Shown: positions 48,768 through 60,859 of the stretch, piece by piece
Layout of the letters: every line of letters starts with the position of its first letter
Numbering within the stretch: the first letter of the stretch is position 1
Source: Siphonodentalium dalli
Lineage: Eukaryota > Mollusca > Scaphopoda > Gadilida > Siphonodentaliidae
Assembly (NCBI GenBank): GCA_032622095.1
Contig: CP136067.1
Location: 179,278,556-179,342,555, forward strand
Length of the DNA stretch: 64,000 nt
Reading direction: 5' to 3'
Program-made: the position numbers and the translations under genes
Notes under the pieces: model-generated
Told to the model about the DNA's origin: nothing
The model's database searches: none
What the model saw: the letters and a program-made list of their open reading frames with translations, nothing else

Positions 48768-49011
48768 TTAACCCTTTGAGTGCCAGGGGCCGATCTCATG
48801 GGCCCTAAACCTACAAAATAAGTCTGTTAAAGAATATAAGAATAAATCATTAAAATTGTAAAAAAAAAAAAAAAAAAAAAATATTGTTAAGCCAATGCAT
48901 TCTCTTATATATGCGAGGCGACCTATGGTCGACTCGCATATATAAGAGAATGCATTGGCACAGAGTATATGGGTTGATAAAAAAAATCGGACCTGGCACT
49001 CAAAGGGTTAA
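48768..49011. mobile_element. TTAA-type MITE, GAGTGCCAGG type, one hairpin
   Basis: TTAA at both edges; ends CCCTTTGAGTGCCAGG and complement; hairpin at 48892-48960 beside an A run. Opposite orientation to 32907-33145. Confidence 0.8.
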
Positions 49012-49209
49012 TAGAATATTCCTGATATTCAATTCAAAAACATCATTATATAGTTGACATGAAAAATACAACTTGGACTGATGTCCTGTACAAGAATAAA
49101 AGAATTGAAATGGATTAGATAGGAGGAAAAACACTTTGGTTCACCCACATTATCAGTACTCATAGAAACAGTAAATTTGAGGAGCAAGAATTGGAAATAG
49201 GGAGTGCTT

Positions 49210-49670
49210 TTAAGCTCAACTTTACTAAATGTAAAGTTTGAGCTAGTTTTGCCATGACTTGGTATCCATTGTCTGTGTGCGTGGAGACGTCCTTCAACAA
49301 TTTCCATTAGCATTGGCTACAGGTTGTACTTTTGGTCAGATCATTATTAAATTTGTTGACATTGACATGTAGCCATTTTGGGTTTTTTTTGGCCAAAAAC
49401 ATGGCCGCTGACAGCCATTTTGGATTTCCAAATGCAATCCATTAGCACGGGCTAAGGATGTACTGTTTTCTGATCATTATGAAATTTGTCATGAATGTTA
49501 AAATTGACATCTAGATGGGAAACAAGTCATTTTGGGGTCATTCATCAAAACAAATGGCCACCAGCTGCCATCTTGGATATCCAAATTCAATTCATCATTC
49601 CATTTATTGCTCATCACAAAAATTTAACTTCTTCGCAAAGTTGAGCTACTGTGTCATGGACACTTTCATT
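49210..49670 (-). repeat. Inverted copies of the 164-bp aagatggctgctgg repeat
   Basis: Reverse complement matches the array at 63406-64000 (ctgccatcttggat, tcattttggggtcatt, gaaatttgtcatgaatgtta) and its left edge (agttgagctactgtgtcat). About two to three degraded units. A looser relative is at 50500-50830. Confidence 0.65.
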
Positions 49671-51170
49671 TTTTTTTTTACATAAATTTAGGATTTTGTT
49701 TCCATGGGCGATTCTGAAATATGCTAGTAATTAGAGTTGAAACAACTAGGGTATTGTGTAGTCAACTGTTGTTAGCCCTCAGTCGACTACTAGTCGACAC
49801 CTACTATATATAGAATGATAAAAATCCCGCACAGGATTATCAAACTATTTTCTTAAACATCGAGGATATGCCTATTTCAACATGTTGGAATGCAAGTTTT
49901 CACAGCTGCTCGTCATCGTAAATGTATTAAAACATGCATATTTATCATTATATTTATCGATGTTGACAGCCTATAGTGACAGGTAATTATCAAGAACATC
50001 AATCATATCACATAATATTCAGGTAAACTTCAGCGTCGAAGTAATGTTCGCTTGAGTTCCTGACAAAGTGATGGTCATAAATACTAAAGAGAGACTTCAA
50101 AATAGCTAGATGCATAAGCTTCCAAACTTCCCGCATATGTGCAGTCTATTTTGCACCCGACGATATCACAACTGCGCTTGTATGCATGTTCTATGTGTTA
50201 CAGGTATATCTTAGTTGCAACCATTGGTCTGCTTAAGGGGATGTGGGTTATATGACAATGAGTCACTGACTTGATTAGAAATATGACTGATATTTCACCA
50301 TAACCCAGCACAATATAAACATATACCAATGTCCAGCAAGGAGTGAGTGAATTGATTTTATCTTGTAGGAGTCACCCCATCATCAACAATCATATCATTT
50401 TTATTGCAATGTCGGACATAGAATGTCATAGATCAATGGCGCTGCATTTTGAATATGTGAACGCGTACAGTAACTCTGCTGATGTAACATAGCTAAAAAA
50501 TGACAATGCCAGCGGCCATGTTTTTGATTAAATATAGTTCAAAATTGATAACTCCCATCAAGAAGTGATTCTGAACATTTTCGAAATTTCTCCAAATAAA
50601 TGTTGGCTGCAGAGGTATGCTGATGAATTCAAATTTGAAATCAAAGATGGCTGCTGGTGGCCATTTAAAAAAATAAATTTCTGATAAAATCTATGGCTCC
50701 CATCTAGGCGTCACCTTGAATATCCATAAGAAATTTGGTGACAATCGGATGAGAGATGTGTTAAAGGAAATCGATGAAGGATGCACATACTGATGGATGG
50801 ATGGATGCCAACCCATGGCAATAGCTCAAACTTGACTTTGTCACATTGAGCTAAAAACAAATACTAACAAAATAAAGAACCCTAGTATTGATACTTTATG
50901 GAATAAAGAACCTTTGAAATAATGAACCTTTGGAATAAAGACATACATGCATGACCCCATGCTTTCGCTGCAGATAGTTCATGCACATGAGAAGTATAAG
51001 AGATGTACTAAGCCTGTGTTATATTCTTGCAGTGTCTATCAAAAGACTTCACAAGGATAGAACCATAAAGGAGGTGAGCATTTCAATGTGAGAATATGGT
51101 AGCCGCTGCTTTCAATGCGAGACGATAATCACGATATGGTAGACACTGTTTTCAATGCTAGATTATGGTA

Positions 51171-51381
51171 CAGTAATGCTCTAAATAATCGACTCCTTAA
51201 CCACAGCAGAATTATGGGTAACTTTTCAGGATTTAGTTGGAAATATGGCTTGTTGCCATTCATCGGAAAGCTCTGTGAGAGCTTTCCGATGAATGTCAAC
51301 AAGCCATATTTCCGACTAAATCCTGAAAAATTACCCATAATTCTGCTGTGGTTAAGGAGTCGATTATTTAGAGCATTACTG
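51171..51381. mobile_element. CAGTAATGCCC-type palindromic MITE, full copy
   Basis: Arms cagtaatgctctaaataatc, gactccttaaccacagcaga, ggatttagttggaaatatgg and complements, centre gctctgtgagagc. TA precedes the left end. Overlapping ORFs on both strands mirror the palindrome. Confidence 0.88.
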
Positions 51382-51955
51382 ATGCTGCTGTTCTTCATCT
51401 TCAATTCACCAGCCTTGGGGCAATGGATGATAATGTCAGGATGAAGTGCCAAGACATACACAGAATGCCACAAGCGGGTTTGTCGTTATGTCAGACATGT
51501 CACCCAAAAAGGTGGCCTTTTTTAAAACCTTTCTGCGAAAACCAAAAATCGGGCAAATTGGATCAAACTAGATTCGCTTCCAACTTGAAATGTCTATATT
51601 GTTTACACACAAAGTTTTAATTGATTGGGCACCAAAATAATCAAAAAATTCAACAAAACTCCATCAAATAAACATTTTTTGGACTGGACTCAAATTCAAA
51701 CTTGAGTTGCATTTTCACGTGATTTAAATACACATCAAATTTGAAAGAAATCAGAAATAATTCTAAATGAAGTATCACCAGACAAGAAAATAACCAGAAA
51801 TGAAAAGGGGCATAACTCTGTGAGAAATTGATGCATCAGACCCAGATTTGAACTTGACTGGAACTTTCTCTATGTATACCATATACCAAGTATTATAAAT
51901 GTCTGTCAAATTTGACTCAAGTCATCATCCAGACAACAAACATTTCGTGTATCCT

Positions 51956-52383
51956 ATAACCCTTTCATGACTGGAGCTTCCTGAAATTTTGCGAAAACCC
52001 TGAGCCAATACATTCTCTTATATATGTGAGTCACCCATAGGGAGCCTTGCATATTTAAGAGAATACATTGGCCTAACAATATTTACCTTGGTATGTAAGC
52101 CAGTGCATTCTCTTATATATGCGAGTTGCCCATAAGAGAATACATTGACCTAACAATATTTACCTTGGTATGTAAGCCAGTGCATTCTCTTATATATGTG
52201 AGTCACCCATAGGGAGCTACATAGAGAATACATTGGCCTAACAATATTTACCTTGACCTTGTAAGCCAGTGCATTCTTTTATATATGCGAGGCTCCATAT
52301 AGGAGACTTGCATATATAAGAGAATGCACTGACACAGGATCTTCAATTCTGCACAAGCACAGCTCCGGTCATGAAAGGTTTAA
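51956..52383. mobile_element. TTAA-type MITE, CATGACTGGAGCT type, repeated hairpins
   Basis: Edges ATAA/TTAA, left ccctttcatgactggagctt, right agctccggtcatgaaagg. The segment cctaacaatatttaccttg with a hairpin arm is repeated three times, an internal amplification. Confidence 0.75.
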
Positions 52384-53161
52384 GCAGAATAGAAGAAACA
52401 AAGTGTATTAAAAGCTTGCAATATTAATGGTGAAAATTTATAGAAGAAAAAATAGGAAACAATTAAATTTAGAATTACAATTGATAACTTACATATTACT
52501 TATATAATAAAAATACCAAATTCACAAGGTTAGTCAACAACAAAGTGAGCCATCACCAGAGAACAGGGATGTAGCAAGTAAAAAAAACACACATGGTATC
52601 CAATTTGGAACAGCTCTAATTTTCAGTCTCGAATTGTTCAAAATTATAAGATTATATGATAATTTTTTTACCTAAAAAATCATAACATTTTTGTTTATAA
52701 CACTTTAGAAGCATGTGTTTTGAGACAGGGCAATTTTTTTTATATGCACCATATATCTACTATATTACATTTTAGTTTTAAATGGTAATTAATAGCAACA
52801 AAATCATACCAACTTTTTAATTTTTTTATTTGGTGTTGGGGGGAGGGCACCAATTACGCCACTCAGTTGCTACATCCCTGTAAACCAACATTAGCATTAA
52901 CAGACCAACAAAGGTGAGATAACAGAGTGATAAAAACATGATGCAAATCAAAATAAACAATTCAAAAGTGTTAATTGCCTGCGTGATTGAGATGGCATCC
53001 CATATAGCTCTCCTCTACGCTTATGATAATTAACAAATGAACCCACATCCTCCGCTGATTACGTGACAGAACATATCATTTCATGTTAGTGGTGGTGATG
53101 GTGATCCGAACCAGAATAGCCAACGAGTGTGAACACTAGTGCACCACACCATCACACATAC

Positions 53162-53464
53162 GCTATCTTCAAGTCCATCATCACAGTCAGGTGACTGCTT
53201 TATATTGGCCTCTTGGACTTCACCAGCCTCTGGCGAATGAGTAGGGTCTGATTTCACGTCTTCTTGATTTGGTTCATCTGCGTCTCTTCCGATATTAATG
53301 TCACGTTTCGGAGGATCTTCGTCATCACTGGATGCTTCTGACGAAGTGTATGACACCGTTCGTGTTTTATATGTGGTGCAGAATTTGAACGCTGTTGATT
53401 CATCGTCAGACCCGATTATAGTACTACTATTGCTCTGAGAATCGGGAGAAGATGGCGGCGTGTA
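53162..53464 (-). CDS. RAB11FIP (class I): Rab11-FIP exon 3 of window: acidic Ser-rich region
   Basis: 303 nt, phase 0 to phase 0, 101 codons (visible residues 86-186). Acceptor cttatttaatccag; donor AGC|GTATGT. The start YTPPSSPDSQSNSS follows the CAG ending the previous exon. Composition is disordered: Pro/Ser at the front, then clusters such as GSDDES, SSEASSDDEDPP and CDDGLEDS that look like CK2-type phosphoacceptor stretches (inference from composition only). Class I FIPs carry a long, poorly conserved middle of this type between C2 and Rab11-binding domains. Because both boundaries are phase 0 the exon could be skipped without a frameshift. A MITE end lies 58 bp upstream of the acceptor (53523). 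Confidence 0.82.
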
Positions 53465-53522
53465 CTGGATTAAATAAGCATGAAGCAAGTGTAAAACAAA
53501 AGCATGTACATGTAGAACAGAG

Positions 53523-53784
53523 TTAACCCTTCCACGACAGGAGCTGCGCTGGTGCAGCATTAAAGATCCTGAGTCAGTGCATTCTTTAATATATGCGAGT
53601 CGCCAATAGAGAGCCTCACATATATACTAGAATGCAATGATTTACAAGGTCAAGGTAAATATTGTTAGGCAATGTATTCTCTTATATATGCGAGGCTCCC
53701 AATGGCAGACTCACGTGTATAAGAGAATGCATTGGCACAGGGTTTTGGCAATATTTCAGGAAGCTTCGGTTATGGAAGGGTTAA
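53523..53784. mobile_element. TTAA-type MITE, CATGACTGGAGCT type, near exon 3
   Basis: TTAA at both edges; left cccttccacgacaggagctg, right caggaagcttcggttatgg; two weakened hairpins. Its edge is 58 bp upstream of the exon 3 acceptor. Confidence 0.78.
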
Positions 53785-54257
53785 AATATCAACCGAATGC
53801 CAAGGTTCACGCTGTCGGGGGTCAAATGGCCAATTTCTTTCAAAAATGGCCAATGAAAATTTAATTTTTCCGAAAAGTTATAGTCAGCTGTAACCTAGAG
53901 CTCTGATTATATATCATATCTCAATAAAACCCTCAATCGATCCATTAACAGGTAATCAGTAGTGGCTCACCTGTGTATGGATATTAAACAATTCTATCAA
54001 ATGTCACACATATGCTTACTTTACTTATAAACACAATCATAAGCCACTAGAATGATATCCTTCTTAATCAGGTGACAATACTTGTCTTCTTTGTGGTTTG
54101 AATATAAGACAATGTATGCAATTGAATATAAGACAATGTAAGCAAATTTATGTTGATCGATATACGATATGGATCTTTTTAGAATTTTGTGGTTCGCATC
54201 CCTGCACATTTTTATTCCCATTTTTTTCCAAATTGAAATATATTCTTTGTGTATGTG

Positions 54258-54598
54258 TTAACCTTTTCGCTGCTATGACATCCATAACTACATTGTATTA
54301 CGGATGTAAAAGTGGATGTCATGTGCTATGTGGTCCATAGGTACTATGGACCTACTTCAGCACACCAGCAGTAGGCCATTACTCATAACTGGAACTCAGA
54401 GTTTGGTGCATCGGAAAAACTGTATCTCAAAGTTTCAAATATTGTATGATGTTCCACAATTGTGAACGATAATAGCATTTCAACTGAGTCAGTGTTATGG
54501 TTCTTGCGATATTTCCGTTATATTTTACCACTGGACAATAGCAATAATGTCAACAGCCCAGTACACGTCATAACGTCATTTGGCAGCGAAAAGGTTCA
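54258..54598. mobile_element. TTAA-edged element, CGCTGC type
   Basis: Left end ttaaccttttcgctgctatg, right end gcagcgaaaaggttcaa. Right edge TTCA instead of TTAA. Contains tacattgtattacggatgta and ccataggtactatgg hairpins. Unlike the others it lacks the tgcattctctt hairpin. Confidence 0.6.
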
Positions 54599-54861
54599 AT
54601 TTTTGTTTTAGTTTGGTTTTCTCAATGATCCCATCTACTGAAATTTCAATTTGTCCAAATTTTCTGAATATGGCCAAACTAATCATAAATGTCCCTATAT
54701 TGCCTAAATGAATTTTTTAGCCAGCATGAACCCTGCAGAATGCTATGAGGTGCTAAGATCTTTCGGTGTGCATATAAATATTGGTATCATTTAATTCGAT
54801 CAAACATATTCACTTCAATAAACATCACAATTCTGAGCTATCAAGGAGGAAAAACACAAAT

Positions 54862-55315
54862 GTGACCCGCCATATCAAATCCAGTCGTAAGTCGGGATTT
54901 TTTTACCCTGTGCCAATGCATTCTCTTATATATGCGAGTCGACCATAGGTCGCCTCGCATATATAAGAGAATGCATTGGCCTAACAATTTTTTACAATTT
55001 TAATAATTTGTTCTTGTATTCTTTAACAATTTTATAATTTCACCCATACAGAGCCCCAGACAAACATGAGCAGACAACACTCTTCTATATGCTTCTATAT
55101 ATGTGTGGGCCTCCCTGCAGGGTAATGGATGTTTTATTTTATGTCCTAAAAATTGTAAGAAACATTTATTTAAAAAAAATGATAAAAAATTGTTAGGCCA
55201 ATGCATTCTCTTATATATGCGAGGCGACCTATGGTCGACTCGCATATATAAGAGAATGCATTGGCACAGGGTAAAAAAATCCCGACTTACTACTGGATTT
55301 GATATGGCGGGTCAC
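54862..55315. mobile_element. Hairpin-bearing MITE with GTGACCC ends (454 bp)
   Basis: Ends GTGACCCGCCATATCAAATC and complement, flanked by AAAT on both sides, quite different from the CCCTTT ends of its relatives. Yet it carries both copies of the shared hairpin (54914-54980, 55198-55265). Two ORFs inside follow the palindrome. Confidence 0.82.
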
Positions 55316-55380
55316 AAATTAGTTTTTCCGGATAAACAAAGAGGAATAACTCATCAAGGAAAAATTCAAATAATATCACT

Positions 55381-55616
55381 TTAACTCTTTCATGACTAAA
55401 GCTTCATGAAATTTTGCAAAAAATCCTGTGCCAATGCATTCTCTTATATATACATTGTCTCCCATAGGGAGCCTCGAATTCATTGGCCTCACAATATTTA
55501 CCTTGACCGTGCAAGCCAGTGAATTCTCTTATATAAGTGAGGCTCCCTATGGGAGACTCCCATATATAACAGAACTCACTGGCACATAATCTTTAATCCC
55601 GTCATGAAAGGGTTAA
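55381..55616. mobile_element. TTAA-type MITE, CATGACTGGAGCT type
   Basis: TTAA at both edges; left ctctttcatgactaaagctt, right cccgtcatgaaaggg; decayed hairpins. Confidence 0.72.
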
Positions 55617-57090
55617 ATGACATTTGTTTTAAATCCATTGTCATAGGAAATACACAGTGTACATCACCGTTGTTGTCAAAATATTATATTTTGAATGATA
55701 ATTTGAAAATAATGTTATAATTAACACACATTTGTATTATTACACCATTGAGGGCCTATTGTGGATGTGTCCCCAAATAATTGTTCTGTATTTGATATGG
55801 GGAAGTTGGGACTTAGTCTTAGCATCATAATGTCACCCAATGTTGAGTTGTGACAAGGGGAGCTTTTCATTCACATAAGGATTTAAAGGTTGGATTAAAT
55901 GAATCTTATGAATAATAACAAACGATCTTGTAATCAAGGTAAATGTTTTAGAAAGAAATTGCCAATTCATTTGCTATTTAAACCAATTTAATTAATATTA
56001 ATGACTTTTAATAACAGTTGACATGGATAAAAAAAAATATCTGATCTTTAATAGTTTGAAGAGATACAAGGCTTATATTTGCTTGTATGATTCAGCAAAT
56101 GGGAGACCTTGCTAAAGCTAAGTCCCCCATTTACTGAATCGTACTTGCGAAAATAAACCTTGTATCTCATCAAACTATATGGATATTCAATATCTATTCA
56201 AGTGTGTGGGAATAATTAATGTTCAGTATTTTTTCATCTGGCCCCTATTTATGTCTGGTCAAATATTGTTTTGGGGTGTGAGTGATAAGTAGGAATAACA
56301 AATTTACTGTTTTAAGACAGACTAGCAGCTCTCAGGCTTTCAAAGACTCCTTAACTCTTTTTCTGCCACCACGCCACATGGACATACCCCCAGTGCCAAG
56401 CATTCTGGATGTAACTACAAGTATTTTATGTGGGTAATGCAGATGGGTAATTGGTATATATGGGTAATGCAATGACTATCGGGTAATTATATTGATGTAT
56501 TTAGTTGAATCTTCACATGTGGCAATGACCTATCACCAGCTGCCATGGAAATCCATTCAAGATCATAGGGTCACGTGATCTTGGCGGCTATCTTGGATTT
56601 GCTTTAATTTATGTTTTATGTCATATCCTAGTTTATTACCTTTTTCCTCATTTCTGGTCATGTTTTTGATTGCCTCGTCCATTTTGAATGCATGATACTC
56701 ATCAACTAAAAACTACGTGATTCCCCACCGTGATACTAATTTCCAAATTTAATAACCCTTATGAAAATATACTGCAGTATTATACAAAAGTAAATAAATA
56801 TGCCATATATCGTTCGCATCTCACCAAAAGTTAATTTGTCAATGGGATATTCTGGCTTGGACTGTACTCATAGAACTTAAGGAGTAGCATGACCATGACT
56901 CTATAGAAAATAACCGAACCACCTTTGTAATGCAAAACAATAATAGAATTACATCCCTTATTCCAGATGGACCCTGAATTCACATTATGCGCTATTGGCA
57001 GCAAGAGATTTAAGTTAGGTAGACAGATATTCCTAACAGTTCACATTTTCTTTTCTGTGTTCAATAAAGAATATGAAATTATAGGTGATG
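55617..57090. other. Intron sequence, one foldback only
   Basis: Apart from the palindrome at 56047-56187 and an aagatagc-type core in reverse at 56582-56600, I see no feature. Confidence 0.45.
56047..56187. repeat. Inverted repeat of about 60-bp arms
   Basis: atagtttgaagagatacaag and gattcagcaaatgggaga are matched by tcccccatttactgaatc and ccttgtatctcatcaaacta. Short foldback, ends not defined. Confidence 0.65.
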
Positions 57091-57153
57091 TAATAAAGCC
57101 ATATATTAACCCTTTTATAAAGCCATATATTAACCCTATTATAAAGCCATATA

Positions 57154-57460
57154 TTAACCCTTTCATGATGGGAGCTGTGCTTGTGCAGCATTAAAGATCA
57201 TGTGACAGTGCATTCTCTTTGGGAGCCTCACATATATGAGAGAATTCACTGGCTTACAGGGTCAAGTTAAATGTGCATTCTCTTAAAAATGTGAATCTCC
57301 AATAGGGAGCCTCGCATATATAACAGAATTCCCTGGCTTGCAGGGTCAAGGTGAATATTGTTAGGCCAATGTATTCTATGGGAGACTCGCATATATAAGA
57401 GAATACAATGGCACAGCATTTTTGCAAAATTTCAGAAAGCTCCAGACATGGAAGGGTTAA
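57154..57460. mobile_element. TTAA-type MITE, CATGA type, left end triplicated
   Basis: TTAA at both edges; left ccctttcatgatgggagctg, right cagaaagctccagacatgg. Directly before it the 23-bp unit ataaagccatatattaaccc(tt) occurs three times (57093-57160), so flank plus element terminus has been copied in tandem. Confidence 0.75.
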
Positions 57461-57737
57461 ATATAATTACAAGTTTATTTAAATAACACAATACACAAAG
57501 AAAACACATAACGAGTATATGATGGAGAAGAGAATAAGATACAGACTGATAATGTCTTCAAAATCAAGCGATTTCATATTATAGTGTCTGAACGGAAGAG
57601 TGATTGAATGGTTGTCCATGTTGGAACTGCAGTTTAATACAAATTTTATTCATATCCAAAGGGAGATGTTTTTAAGTTAACATGATCAAAATACAGGGAT
57701 TTAAAAGTGACTTCAACATTGATAAATTTTCTAATAT

Positions 57738-58157
57738 ATAACCCTTTCAGTGCCAGGTCCAATTTTTGTATCAACCCATATACCCTGTGCCAATGCATTC
57801 TCTTATATATGCGAGTCGACCATAGGTCGCCTCGCATATATAAGAGAATGCATTGGCCTAACAATTTTTCATCATTTGTTATTATTTTTTACAATTTTTT
57901 ACAATTTTAATAATTTTTTCTTATATTCTTTAACAGACTTATTTTGTAGGTTTAGTGCCAGGGAATCTTACGTTTTTCATGGGCATCAAAATTATTACTA
58001 TGAATACTTGGTGATAGTTTTGAGTTATAACATGCCCCTAAGGTTTTATCCAGTTTGTTTTTAATTCGCTATAGCATGCTATAGCATGCTTTAGGGCCGA
58101 TTTTACAGACCGTAAATTAGGGCCGATGAGATTGGCCCCTGGCACTGAAAGGGTTAA
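57738..58157. mobile_element. TTAA-type MITE, CAGTGCCAGG type, one hairpin (420 bp)
   Basis: Edges ATAA/TTAA; ends CCCTTTCAGTGCCAGG and complement; hairpin at 57788-57860; interior atagcatgctatagcatgct. Confidence 0.78.
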
Positions 58158-58257
58158 TGGGAAGAGTGATTGCATAGTTTTCCACATTGGAGCTGTAGTT
58201 ATAGATTTTATTAAGCTGCAAAGAGAGATTTCGATCTGCAGATATAAATGTGACATA

Positions 58258-58517
58258 TTAACCCTTTTATGACAGGAGCTGCGCTGGTGCAGCATTAAAG
58301 ATCATGTGCCAGTGCATTCTCTTATATATGCGAGTCTACCATAGGGGGCCTCACATATATAAGAGAATGCACTGGATTAAGGTCAAGGTAAATATTGTTA
58401 GGCCAATTATTCTCTAATATATGCGAGGCTCGATATTGGAGATTCGTATATATAAAAGAATACATTGGTACAAGGTTTTAGCGAAATTTCAGGAAGCTCC
58501 AGTCATGGAAGGGTTAA
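58258..58517. mobile_element. TTAA-type MITE, CATGACAGGAGCT type (260 bp)
   Basis: TTAA at both edges; left cccttttatgacaggagctg, right caggaagctccagtcatgg; two hairpins with point changes. It shares layout with 53523-53784. Confidence 0.8.
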
Positions 58518-58734
58518 TAAAAAGCAGGTCATAAATATTGGTTTAGATTTTCTGCCCTTCATTGAATATATATTAAACGCAAAATTGAAATAATGCCAAT
58601 GTTAACTACAATAAGTAATTGCATGATATTTATAATAATATACAAGTGAGAATTATATTGCGCAGAATGTTATTATTAATTTATAAATACTCTGTTCCAT
58701 GTTTCTAGAATAATTCATTTGTATCGGTACTAAC

Positions 58735-58823
58735 CTGTATCCTAGAATGTTTGTCAAAGGCTTCATGTGAATGGTCAGCATCTGTGGCACTTCTATCTTT
58801 CTTGCCACTCTTCAATTTACCTC
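58735..58823 (-). CDS. RAB11FIP (class I): Rab11-FIP exon 2 of window: basic linker
   Basis: 89 nt, phase 1 in and phase 0 out. Acceptor ttttcttttcacag; donor CAG|GTTAG. The other two frames stop at once; the open frame completes a Gly with the preceding exon and reads GGKLKSGKKDRSATDADHSH, then EAFDKHSRIQ. The GKLKSGKKDR patch resembles the GKLKDK-type basic segment that follows the C2 domain in vertebrate class I FIPs. It is too short for the length cut-off of ordinary ORF finding; I accept it because both splice sites and both phases fit its neighbours. Visible residues 57-85. A TTAA-flanked hairpin MITE (58852-59387) begins 28 bp upstream of its acceptor. Confidence 0.82.
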
Positions 58824-58851
58824 CTGTGAAAAGAAATTATCCATTTGCCTC

Positions 58852-59387
58852 TTAACCCTTTCATGATTGGAGCTGCGCTGGCACAACATTAAAGACCCTG
58901 TGCCAATGCATTCTCTTATATACACCAGTTGACCATAGTATTTAAGAGAATGCATTGGCCTAACAATTTTTTATCAATTTTTCTTACATTCTTTACCAAT
59001 TTTAATAAATTTTTTTATAATTTTTTCTTACATTCTTAAAAAAACATTGCATCATTTTTTATAATTTTTTCTAACATTCTATAACAATTTTTATTATTTT
59101 TTCATATTCTTTAACTATTTTATCATTTGTTATAATTTTTTTCTTGCATTCTTCAACAATTTTATCATTTTTTATAATTTTTTCTTACATTCTTTTCAAT
59201 TTTGTATTATTTTTATTATTTTTTCTTAAATTTATTAACAATTATAAAAAAATAATATAAAATTTGTTAGGGCAATACATTTTCTTATATATGCGAGGCG
59301 ACCTACGGTCGACTCGCATTTATAAGAATATGCATTGGCACAGGGTTTTCGCAAAATTTCAGGAAGCTCCAGTCATGGAAGGGTTAA
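58852..59387. mobile_element. TTAA-type MITE, CATGATTGGAGCT type, expanded centre, near exon 2
   Basis: TTAA at both edges; left ccctttcatgattggagctg, right caggaagctccagtcatgg. Between the hairpins lie six to seven degenerate units of ttataattttttcttacatt, an amplified version of the centre found in 47761-48160. It starts 28 bp from the exon 2 acceptor. Confidence 0.8.
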
Positions 59388-59611
59388 CAACAAAGCCACA
59401 TAAATTAGATATAAAAACTTAAGTGAGATATTTTTCTCAACAATTTGTATCTGGTGATAGCATATGATCGATATAATGATCAGATATATAAGAAAGTATG
59501 TTTGGAATTAATTCAGTGCAATGTGAGTGTTAACAACACAACATATATTCCTGTACTGTCTGATCTTCTGTACATATGAGTGAATTATATTGACATTCAG
59601 GTGTCAAAATA

Positions 59612-60410
59612 TGGTGCTGGTCATTGCAGAATGAGGTCCTCATAGGGGTGAATTTAGTGACGCTACCCCCAGTGGGCTAGAGTCATCAAATACAGCCTCT
59701 GGGGACCTCATTCTGCATGGCCTCAACTGCTATGGGAGACCTAAGATTCAGATTTAAGTTCCCAGATGATGAAGATGGTGATGTGCAGCTCGATTATGCA
59801 TTGTGTCATATCCAGGGGCGCCGGAAGCATCCAAGGGCAGGGGGGGCAGAGCCTACAAAAAGGGCACTTTTCCGCAAAAAAGGACATTTTCTCCGCAAAC
59901 TAGGGAAAATAACCATAAATTCATTGTGGCAAAAATCCCTATTTTAATGGTATTTGTCGGTTTTTATGGCCGTTTTGTGATAAAATTGACAAAACATTAA
60001 TATTCCTTGTGAAATTGGTGGTATTTGGACCAAAAAAAGTCACATTTTGCTATAAAAACATGAGATTAAACACACAAAAAGCATTTTCTGTCTCCACAAA
60101 AAGGGCAAGTCCTGCCCCCGCTCGCCCCCCTTGGTCAAGGGCAGGGGGGTCAGCTGCCCCTCTGCCCCCCCTCTTCCGGCGCCCCTGGTCATATCTGCCA
60201 GTTTGGGGATACATGGATAGGGAGCGTAAACTAAAGAAGAAACAGAAACTTTCTCAAGAAACAAAAAACTTGATAATAAAGAAACTTTCCAGAGGGGATT
60301 AGGCCATGGAGAATGAGGTCCCCAGAGGGTGAATTTAGTGAGGCTAACCCGCCGGGCATGATACCATTAGTAAATTCACCCTCTGGGGACCTCATTCTGC
60401 AAATTTCTGG
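59612..60410. mobile_element. GAATGAGGTCCCC-type element interrupted by another MITE
   Basis: Hairpin 1 at 59628-59715, hairpin 2 at 60309-60400; outer ends atatggtgc and gcaccatat. The centre is split by the insertion at 59813-60187. Confidence 0.78.
59813..60187. mobile_element. hAT-like MITE (375 bp) with 8-bp duplication
   Basis: Ends CAGGGGCGCCGGAAG and CTTCCGGCGCCCCTG, flanked by GTCATATC on both sides (59805-59812, 60188-60195). CAGGG termini with an exact 8-bp duplication are the hAT signature. Interior has aagggcaggggggcaga-type palindromic arms; no transposase. ORFs inside are artefacts of the arms. Confidence 0.88.
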
Positions 60411-60859
60411 CACCATATCTTGAGGTCTGTTGACATTTATTTATTGTTTGTCTTATTTCAATGTTCATTTGTCTGATATTAAAGTCGCTTTCACAGACTT
60501 GTGGATGACGCAAGTGGTATAAATTCCATGTGGCTATCCCTTTCACAGGACTGCAGCTATGTATATAATGTATATATATGATGTATAGATTGTATAATCA
60601 CCAAAAGGAGTGTCCTACACTAGTCAGATAGTCACGTAACTCATGGATTCGATCGCTCTATCTCCAGTGAAGTGAGAATATGGATCTTCATACACCAATG
60701 GCTAGGTCCTACATAAACTTTGCTCTCAGGTTTTGCTACTAGTGGGGCTGACTGGCTTGTGATTATTTGTGCGCTTCCATTTGTGATAAGCAAAAGTTAT
60801 AGGACTCTGGATCGAACTTGTCTAATTTCTTTGAAATTGGATGCATTTAACTGAGACAG

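Noticed and set aside
51115-51473. Overlapping 109-114 codon ORFs on both strands
   Set aside because: They read the two arms of one palindromic MITE and have nearly the same protein sequence; an artefact of the inverted repeat.
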